A DNA stretch of 64,000 bases from Antedon mediterranea (taxonomy: Eukaryota > Echinodermata > Crinoidea > Comatulida > Antedonidae): the NCBI RefSeq assembly GCF_964355755.1, contig NC_092672.1, positions 11,964,501 to 12,028,500 of the forward strand. Reading direction: 5' to 3'. Shown here in pieces: positions 55,741 to 64,000 of the stretch. The notes beneath the pieces were generated by a model, which had not been told where the DNA came from, searched no databases, and worked only from the letters and a program-made list of their open reading frames with translations. Position numbers and translations under genes: made by a program. Each line of letters begins with the position of its first letter. Position 1 is the stretch's first letter.

Positions 55741-57473
55741 GATATTTTCTCTGATATAAAAGAACTACATTGGGAAGCAATAATGTCATAATCAAGTGTG
55801 GTGTTTGAAAAAATGAGGTCTAAACACAGTTCAATTATATAAGCTTTTTGCATAACATTTTAATTTATAAAAAAAATCTAAGCAAATAGAAATTATCAAA
55901 TTCCAATAGATGTATGAAAAATGTAATGCAGGTGTCTAAAATAAAGAGCACATGCTAGTTAAATGTAAATTATGTTAACAAATACTAGTCTAACCTTAAT
56001 AAATTGTGTAACCGTAAGCTGTACAGGTATATATATATATAATTTCTTTAAGCATAATATCAGTTGCCCGTGGCTGAAACAGTCATGAAATGTTTATTTC
56101 AATTATAGTAAAACCAATATTGCTGTATACATAATACAAAGAAATAACTGCATTCAAATTATATTATTATTATTATAATTGTATACTATACATTTATACA
56201 AGAATATAATGTATATACAAGATAAGAACATATAAGAAAATTATTATGATTGTTTAAGAATAAATGTCAAAAGAATTTTTTTTTCTGCACATGAGTTATC
56301 CTTTAGACATAAATTATTAAAAACAAAATTAAATTCACCTCATGCACTGTAAACATTTTTGTTACAGGATTGCATAATCAATTGTTCGTTCATTCATACG
56401 TGCGTTATAATGTTTCGTTTGCGCAGCGCAGACAACCAAACTCGTCCAATTTCACATATACCTGTACTTTATTTAATATGTTATTGATAGTATCGTTATA
56501 ATTAATATCAATTTAAATGAATACCGTGTTCAGATATAATTTAAAACTAACCATAAAATAAAAAACGAGATGCAAGCAACACATGTAATAAGTAAAATCA
56601 TTTCTAATAAATTGGAGAAATGTATTAACGCCTTTAAATTAATTAATTTCATAATAGGACGAACAGAACATATGCTAACCTACACGAACAATAATATATT
56701 ATGCAATTGGGATAGTTACTGGTATATATTTAACGATAATGCAATAGTACCTCTATGCTTAGTATACCAGTTTTAAGTTTCGTAGGAAATTTCATGTGAA
56801 CCCATGCCATCATGTATATATTATGTTAGACTGATACAAATTAATAATCAAGCTAAAATATATGGTCAATGTCAATTTATGAGTATTAATAATTCATACT
56901 TTAAAAGTGTAACCATTGGTAGTGGGCAAAAGCTATTTAAACTAAAAAACTATATTAATTACTATACACTACTCATAATTTGAATTATTATTTCATTTAG
57001 GACTACTTATTTGAATTAAATTGACAGTTTATAGTATAGTACACTATAAATTGAACTGCAACTAACACAACTAAGTAATACTCTAATGTAGAGAACTCAA
57101 AGTAAAACATTATTATAAAGATCTTGCAACTATAACCCCCAGACGCTTAACGTTTACGTCCTTCACAATAGTACTTTGCCTACACATTCTCAAATACGAA
57201 AGTTTTACTTGATCATTAAGTATAAACTAATCTAAATAAGTAAATACCAGAATATTATTTAGATAAACTACATCAACCAGGGTAGCTCCATATAAGGAGA
57301 CTGAAGGCATGTTGATTATTGGACGTTTAGATCTACTTGATTATTTTCAAAGATTATTTTAATTGGTGTTACATATGAGAATTGTATTCATAAAATGTCG
57401 TGAAGCATTTCGAATTACAGTACATTGTATGTTACTATCTTTAAACACAATCTACCAATGCACTGACATTGAT
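55741..57473. other. AT-rich region downstream of gene B
   Basis: Only short chance ORFs (for example 56570-56776, no motif). No repeat or RNA gene was recognised. Confidence 0.5.
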
Positions 57474-58018
57474 TTATAGACCTAAACCCTTTTTTAGCAC
57501 ATTGGCTTCGATCATCATTCTGTTCCTTTCAAGTTTATCAATAAATACACCCATGTCATTAAACACATATCTCTTATCCAGTTCAAACAAGAGGTCCCAC
57601 TCATTTGCTATTTGGTCAACAGCAATTTTATACCAACGGCAAATCGCATTTCTCTTATCTTCATTTAACATGCGACCAAATAGGATCAAATTTTGTCGAA
57701 GTTGGGAAAACTTAGTTATTGTGATACCGGTAACGAATCCATTGAAACACGGCATCTTCTGTTTAATGATATTCGCAGCACCATGCCATCCACACAAACT
57801 GAAACATTCAATGATCAAATCAACATTTGTACTGCTAATACGTCCAGTAGTAACAAGTAATCTGAATAGATTGAATGGGTCTCCTTCTTTCTCTATGGCT
57901 GCTACAGCAATGTCGTTGAAATCTAAAAGTAGTAACTTTAACATGTGTACATTCCCTTCATCTTTTACCCAGCTTGACAAGTCGACAAGAAGCTCCAGAA
58001 AGGCTTCATCAGAAAGAT
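57474..58018 (-). CDS. Gene B terminal exon: tandem death-effector-like domains
   Basis: After DLSDEAFLELLVDLSSWVKD, the first helical repeat runs to about IIKQKMPCF, with a central LFRLLVTTGRISSTNVDLII matching FFNLLKRSGHLTSTNVKVLV of gene A. The second starts FSQLRQNLILFGRML and ends IEANVLKKGLGL. Coordinate and phase agree with gene A's last exon. Divergence is much higher here than in the COR exons, which suggests relaxed or diversifying selection on the adaptor-binding part. Confidence 0.72.
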
Positions 58019-61000
58019 CTTATAAAGAAAACAAATTTGATTTTAGTAAAATTTATATTTTCATATACAAAATCTCAATTTATCCAAATATCGAAAGAAA
58101 AATAAAATAACTAACAATAAGTGAAAGGCCTAAAAATAATGGATATATAATATTACAAGAAAACAAATTTGGAAATGATAATAATCGCATGATGATGATG
58201 CGAATGTACTGTTATTATAGAAAATATCAAGGGTAACCGCGCTGCATGACAATGGTAAAATAAAGTTGGACAGGTATGTGATATATGTTATAGCAATGTG
58301 TCCGCTGGACGTAATATGCGCATACGCATTATTTTCAATGTTGTGACAGTGAGATTATAACGTATTGTAAGATTGTTACCTGTATTCAATGGAGCCAATG
58401 GTAGTGTTTCAGGTAGGCATACTGCTGTATTAATATCACCTGTACAAAAATTAAAAATAATGTTTTTAATGAAATATAACTTGAAAGCACAAATTCAAAA
58501 ATGTTTTGTTTAATTTGAAAAAAATAAACCGAAAACATAAATCGGCAGTAAAAAGAATGTAGTCAATGTTTGTTTACTTACGTTTCGCTGTTGTTCCTGT
58601 TGGCCCAGTGGCAGCTGCATCTTCTTGTTCAACTGTATCTAATGCGTAACACAGTAATAAACATTACTTACTTTCCACTAATTGATTTCAGAATATTGTA
58701 TGTGTACAAAGTTGAAATTGATTGATTTATTATTGTGTTGCTATCTATCGTGAATTATACAATACACCAGTGCACTAGAAGGCATTTGGCATTAGTGACA
58801 ATTATCTGTAGTTCTGTTCTGTAGGTCAACATAATATTTTTTTTAGAAAATGTTAATAACAATGTATACTTTCAACTAACCATCTACAAGCAGATACTTT
58901 AAACGATCAGTTTTCATAGACTTTCTGCCACATGGAACAGTATCTTCTTTCAGGCATTTTTCGAGATCGTGTAAATGAATATGTTCTGCTGTATGACAGG
59001 CGATACACAACACACGTAGGTTGTAACCAATTCCTTCATTAGTTTTCAGCACAGTTTTTAGTTGATGCGTTAAATATCGTAACACCTACAAACCAATTGA
59101 TAATAGAAAAGATGAGTTAAAAAACTGTTTTTGTAAAATGATTGTAATACTGTAGTTAAAAAGAAACCTTATAATCTTTACCTCAATGCATAAGCTCGGT
59201 TGCGGTCCATATATTACCTCTGTGTTATTATCATCAACTTCAATCCGACGGGATATTTCAAGCTGATGAGAAAAGTTGTCTTCTTTGTTAGTATTATGCC
59301 TACATATAGTACACTTATACAAGGGGAGAGTGACAATTTTACTCTTCCCTGCTATCCTACCGACTAAAATATTTGGAATGGAATATAAAAGGATCAAAAC
59401 AATTGACTATCGTGTCGACACTGAATATCAAACATTTTAGGTTATGAACTGACAATTCACTTAATTTCTATACCGCGGGACCATAGTAGGCCTATTATCA
59501 AACCGATATTGAAATACAGTATAATATAAGTATAAGTAACAGTAAATAAGTAAATTATACAATTAATAAATGTAGGTGGTTTGCATTGTGTATTCTCAAG
59601 CTAGCGTTTACCACTTAACCTAATTTATGCGTTTACTATTTATTTTTAACAGTAGCTTTATACTGTATACATTAGTGAAATGTTAGTTTCTAACGAATTC
59701 ATACAATATAACTTTTTATACTGTACCTTTAATGCATGCTTATTTTCCCTTTGATGCTCAATATTTACGGCACCTAAACGAACTTCATGATCCCCAAAAT
59801 CAAAGTCACTGCGATTTTGGAACACCACTTGATCACCACGCCTACCTTTGCTCTCCATTAAATACAGAAATGCAACAACTAATGTATTGTACACAGCATT
59901 AGGCAGAAAGTCAGTAGGTGTAAGATACATCGACAACGTGTGTTTCTCGTCTTTTTCAACTTTCAGGCTCTCTTTCGTGTTTTGCATTCGAGATGGAACA
60001 AGGAACATCCGGTTGTCTTCGCTTCGGTGCTGATGTAAAAAAAGTTTAATTATAGTGTTATGAAAAAGTAACATCGATTTGGAATAGGCCTACTATAATA
60101 ATCTCAGATTTAATCAAAAGCCAAGATGCTTAACCTACTTGTAATTTCTCATAGAGCAAACCAAATGTTTTCATCACTTCAGTAAAGATTTCAAAACGCT
60201 TTGAATCTTCCTGTAATTCATGTTTCCATAAATGCCGTAACAATTTTTCCTCAAGTATTCCTTCCTTGTTAAGCTTATTCCATAGCATTCTTAGTTCTTT
60301 CTGTTACCAAATAATAGAGAAAAAAAACTAATGAATAATAACTTATACATACACTATAAAACCGCAATATATTTCATCAAAACAACTAAAACGGATATTA
60401 GGTATCTATGTTGGACATGATAAGGAATATTGTTATCAAAAGAACTGGAAAGAAAAAATAGACGCATTAGAAAATACCCTAAAAACATGGGAGAAAAGAC
60501 ACCTCACTTTTTTTGGAAGAATTACTATTGTAAAAACATTAGCGCTCTCAAAAATTATATACAATTCCTGCATTTTGCTAGTACCAGAAAAAGTAATAAA
60601 AGAGGTGGATAAATTAATTTTTAAATTCATTTGGGAAACTAAGAAAGAGAAAATAAAAAGAAAAACCATGTGTGCCAATTACAGTCAAGGTGGTCTAAAA
60701 ATGGTAGAATTCAGATCTCAGGTAATATCTTTCCAAGTTAAATGGTACAGGAGACTGTATGAAAACGATGATGCCAAATGGAAATATTTACCTACATTTT
60801 ATATAGAAAAGATAGGCCCAAAATCATTAACCTCAAATTTATCAAAAGTTCCGTGTAATATATCCGTACCACCATTTTACCTCTCAGTTATTAAGTCTAT
60901 AGCAGTAGCTAATGCTTGTAATAATAGATTAAATAAGGAACCAATAAGCTATGATGACATTATTAATCAATCATTATGGGGTAATGAGTTTATATGTATT

Positions 61001-63328
61001 AAAAAGAAGCCGTTATATAACTGTAACTGGATTAGTTCAGGGTTTTTAAAAATATATGATGTAATAAATAATAATGTGTTTAAGCCTGCGATAGAGATAA
61101 AAAGAAGGTTAAGATGTACACAAAATTGGATCAGTGAATATTCATGTATATTGAAAGCCATTCCAAAAGAATGGAAATGTATTTTAAAATCAACACATGA
61201 CATTAATGTAAATGATATACCTATTACAAACAATAAGGTCTTAAATATGACGTCTAGACAATTATATAGATTCATAATAGATGCTCAATATATTACACCT
61301 ACGGCACAGGTTAAGTGGGAATCCATATTTGGTAATATGCCATGGACAAAAATATGGGTTAAAAAAGTTTCTGGTCTTAAAGAAAAAAAACTGGCACATT
61401 TTAATTTTAAATTGTTGCACAGAATATTGCCAACAAATGAAAGATTACATAGGTGGAGACTTGTAAATTCCCCATGTTGTGACACTTGCAATGTTATTGA
61501 GAATGATAAACATATGTTAGTAGAGTGCATAACAGTAAAATGTTTATGGAGAGAGATAAACGAAATAATTAGAGCAGTAAGCATACATATTCCTGTTTTT
61601 TCTTTCAAAAGACTTTTATTTGAAACTGACAATAATTACGTAAATAAATTATACACTTTAGGAGCATTTTGTATTTATAAAGTAAAGATATTAAGTTTAT
61701 TGGAAAAAGAAAAAAAAATCAATCTCCTACAAATGTTTAAATCTGAAAAAAAGATAAGAAATATGTAAATCTGCAGGTATACTGTATATGCTCAACCAGA
61801 TTAAGGAAGAAAATATGTAAATGAGATACCATGAATGATGAATCTATTATGTTTTTTTTTTTCTACTATACTGTATGTTTTGTAAACATGTATACCTTGA
61901 TGATTTGAAAACAAAAAGACAAAATGTGAAAAGCTTTTTATAGATTGAAGATAAAAAAAAATGATGAAGGATAAGAAGGTTTAGGTTTAAGTGGGGAAGT
62001 GTTTTCATCAAAGCTTTCATATTATAGGTATATACCGTATATATGTAATTTGCACATTCTTACTGCATGTGGATTTTTGAAATGATAAAATGGTTAAAAA
62101 GAAAAAAAGAATGTCTAATTTTTTTAATGGATCATTAAACACAAATGTTGTTAAATGATAATGTATGTATAAAAAAATAATAGAATAAATAATAAGTAAA
62201 AAAAAATAATTGAATGAACCCACATAGGAAAAAAAAAAGTTAAATGAAACTTTGATGGGTTATACTGTAGATGCAAAAAAGGATAATCTGTTGGAAATAA
62301 ATTTTGTAAACATTTAAAGATCAAAAAAATCAATGTTAAAGGATGGGACAAACCCATGGGATGGATTTATTAAACATAAACGTATTATAATTGTATGAAA
62401 TAAATATGCATGTAGATGAAAAAAAAAAACAAAAACAACTATGTAAGAAAAAATAAGCTTTGTTAATGAAAATGTGTTATAGATAATATGTATAAAAAGA
62501 GGAAACTATGTAATCAATGTGGTTAAATGATAATGTATGTATAAACAAAATAATATATGGAAATAGTTTTTTTTTTTTTAAAGAAAATAAGTAAAAAAAA
62601 AAAAAAGTGGAATGAATCCACATAAGAGAAGAAAGTAAAAAAGTTAAATGAAAATTTAAGAAGTTATAGATGAAAAAAAGGATCTGCTGGTTTTGTAAAC
62701 ATTAAAGAACAAAAATATTAATATTAATGTTAAAGGATGAGAACAATATTATGTTAACAGTAAACATGTAGTAAGTAATGAGTATAACAGAGAATATGCA
62801 TTGTTAAATGAAAATGTGGTAGATGAAAAAATCAAAAACAACTATGTAAGAAAAAAAAAAGCTTGTTATTGAAAATGTGTTACAGATAATATGTTTAATC
62901 AATGTGATAATATGTAAACAAATGAATAAATAAGTATATGTATACAGATGATTAAACAAACATTGTAAATATAATGATATGTATAGTGTATAGTGAAAAA
63001 TATATGTAAAGAGAACAGTGGTTTGGAAATAAAAGTGGGATGAACCCACATAAGATAAAAAAAAAAAAACAACTAAAACGTTTTATATTCACATTGTTTT
63101 GTAACAATTATTTTGTTAACCATATCTACTTACCACTTTTATAACTGGTCGTTTCACTGTGATCACTCTTGTCACCATTTCAAGCATCATGTAAAGATTT
63201 GTTATCACTGTGTTTCTTAATTTCTTGTTAGTACTTGAATACATGATAACTCCAATGTCATTCAGGTACGCTATGGCAGTAGATAGCCCGTCTTTTGAAA
63301 TTCCACATTGAGTGCCGATTTTAGATGT
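57474..63328 (-). CDS. Gene B: paralogue of gene A (COR to tandem death-effector-like domains), 5' part beyond the window
   Basis: Exons in transcription order: 63328-63134, 60300-60139, 60029-59727, 59262-59182, 59085-58881, 58638-58582, 58439-58380, 58018-57474. They have GT-AG borders and consistent phases, with 535 codons and a TAA stop. The first exon has AYLNDIGVIMYSS of COR; the next LWNKLNKEGIL; then FLVPSRM, YLTPTDFLP and FGDHEVRLG; then CIACHTAEHIHLHDLEKCL. Two short linker exons replace the single 36-nt linker of gene A. The last exon encodes about 180 residues of two helical death-effector-like repeats, here strongly diverged from A. The upstream exons (COR start, Roc, ankyrin) would lie past 64000. 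The large first intron contains an L1-like insertion and did not break the coding sequence. Confidence 0.85.
60394..61768 (+). pseudogene. L1-like ORF2, C-terminal part
   Basis: About 458 codons are open from the insertion point to TAA. Reading from the first ATG (60575) gives 397 residues. The segment covers the thumb and C-terminal domain of an L1-type ORF2 and ends in a Cys-rich CCHC-like motif (CCDTC, HMLVEC). The endonuclease and the RT catalytic motifs are missing through 5' truncation on insertion. Confidence 0.85.
61769..63065 (+). repeat. L1-like 3' UTR with imperfect tandem units of about 400 bp
   Basis: The blocks GAATGAACCCACATAGGA, GTTAAATGA, GATGAAAAAAAGGAT and TTTTGTAAACATT recur near 62212 and 62611. 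The first block is seen again at 63040 as the element end. Between them AAATGATAATGTATGTATAA occurs at about 62154 and 62526. Composition is extremely A-rich on the plus strand. Confidence 0.75.
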
Positions 63329-63492
63329 CTAATGCAAATTAATAAGAAAATAGAGTGTACTGAATTTGATGATTAAGTATTGTTATTTTCTTTTAAAATA
63401 ATTGTAAAGATTTATTTTTGAATACACATTTTAGAAAGGGCATTGTCCGGAAGCCCTATTTCTGGTAAAATGTTACTGTTTCATTGCATTTT

Positions 63493-63695
63493 TAATCGCG
63501 TGGACGCGACTCTATAGTTCCCTATGTCGGTCGGTCGGTCGGTCGGTCTGTCGGTCGGTCCGGTATCACTATGCGTTTTATCGCTTTTCTGTACTTTTTG
63601 AACTGTTTTGATGTACAGAAAAGTTTTAAAGTACATTACTTTTTGAAAGTTCATTTTTTTCTGAGAGCACGCGACTTATGGCTGTTGGCCTTGTT
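63493..63695 (+). mobile_element. TGTCGG-rich MITE, short copy in a gene B intron
   Basis: It starts TAATCGCGTGGACGCGACTC, has TATAGTTCCCTATGTCGGTC with GGTC repeats and CCGGTATCACTATGCG, and ends CACGCGACTTATGG then CTGTTGGCCTTGTT. Gene A's intron at about 13545-13555 has the uninterrupted sequence (GCATTTTTTATATTTATTTT), giving an empty site. The 203-bp length shows an internally deleted form of the 797-bp copy. Confidence 0.85.
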
Positions 63696-64000
63696 TATAT
63701 TTATTTTACGTTATTTTTGTTCATTTTTTTAGGATAGTAAATAACTTTATTAACATTACGAAATAACCAATTCAATGTTTGATTTTATCAATAATCTGAG
63801 TTGTTCATGTTTTGCGAGAACAACTAAAACAAGAAAAATAGTACAATAATGATGAAGATTTCCAAATACTAAAAAATGACAAGACATCTATATTGACTAT
63901 TGTAATATTAATTCAAATCGCTGGCTCAACAAAGAACTTGTCAACATTACATTGTAGACAGAAATGTGAACTTCAAATTATGACGTTATACATTATAATT

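Larger units (their letters stand above)
60394..63065 (+). mobile_element. 5'-truncated L1-like retrotransposon inside a gene B intron
   Basis: A 15-bp duplication AAAACAACTAAAACG flanks it (60379-60393 and 63066-63080). The coding part begins at once with ILGIYVGHDKEY, the L1/Tx1-type region after the RT palm, and continues WKEKIDALENTLKTWEKRHL, GRITIVK. A long frame, 60575-61768, contains FKFIWETKKEKIKRK, GGLKMV and a CDTCNVIENDKHMLVEC zinc-type motif at the C-terminus. The 3' UTR (61769-63050) is A-rich and tandemly repetitive and ends in an A tract. Transcription is opposite to gene B. The matching intron of gene A (about 13060-13150) lacks the insert. Confidence 0.92.

Overview
The window looks like nuclear DNA of a marine invertebrate deuterostome, most likely an echinoderm. 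It is AT-rich, its genes are split by GT-AG introns, it is dense in several retrotransposon classes, and it carries an ankyrin-ROCO-death-effector gene family of the kind expanded in such animals. The species cannot be named from the sequence, and no bacterial, CRISPR or rRNA feature was seen.

The host content is two related minus-strand genes. Gene A (10491-21057, 5' end not found) was traced exon by exon. Its splice phases agree across 21 exons and give about 1171 residues: ankyrin repeats, a Roc GTPase domain with a long insertion, a COR domain, a conserved C-terminal region and two death-effector-like helical domains. Gene B (57474 to about 63328, continuing past the right edge) is a paralogue covering the second half of COR to the stop. 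Introns as well as exons align between A and B, so the pair arose by segmental duplication. B has since gained an L1-like insertion and a short non-autonomous element in introns where A keeps the empty sites. The domain set suggests a GTP-regulated death or innate-immune signalling scaffold; that role is inferred.

The rest is mostly mobile DNA. From left to right: a CR1/L2-type LINE cut by the left edge (1-2300, minus); a palindromic foldback transposon with a 10-bp target duplication (7364-8452); a decayed DIRS-like element (22.6-25.9 kb); a 482-bp inverted-repeat MITE (26153-26634); a BEL/Pao remnant (27.3 kb); copies of a TGTCGG-rich MITE (27.9, 35.8 and 63.5 kb, with a fragment at 38.4 kb); a young BEL/Pao element with an internal in-frame deletion (29686-35394); a LINE fragment (36.7-37.6 kb); a young Gypsy-type LTR element (41385-49951) nested between inverted repeats and next to a 47-bp minisatellite; a tRNA-Ser-derived SINE (51.2-51.6 kb); two Penelope-like copies head to head (51732-54398); and the L1-like insertion in gene B (60394-63065).

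The stretches 2.3-7.3, 8.5-10.5, 28.5-29.7 and 55.7-57.5 kb show no gene that I can support. Exon borders were read by eye from splice consensus and phase and could be off by a few bases. Family names rest on motif recognition, not on database searches.
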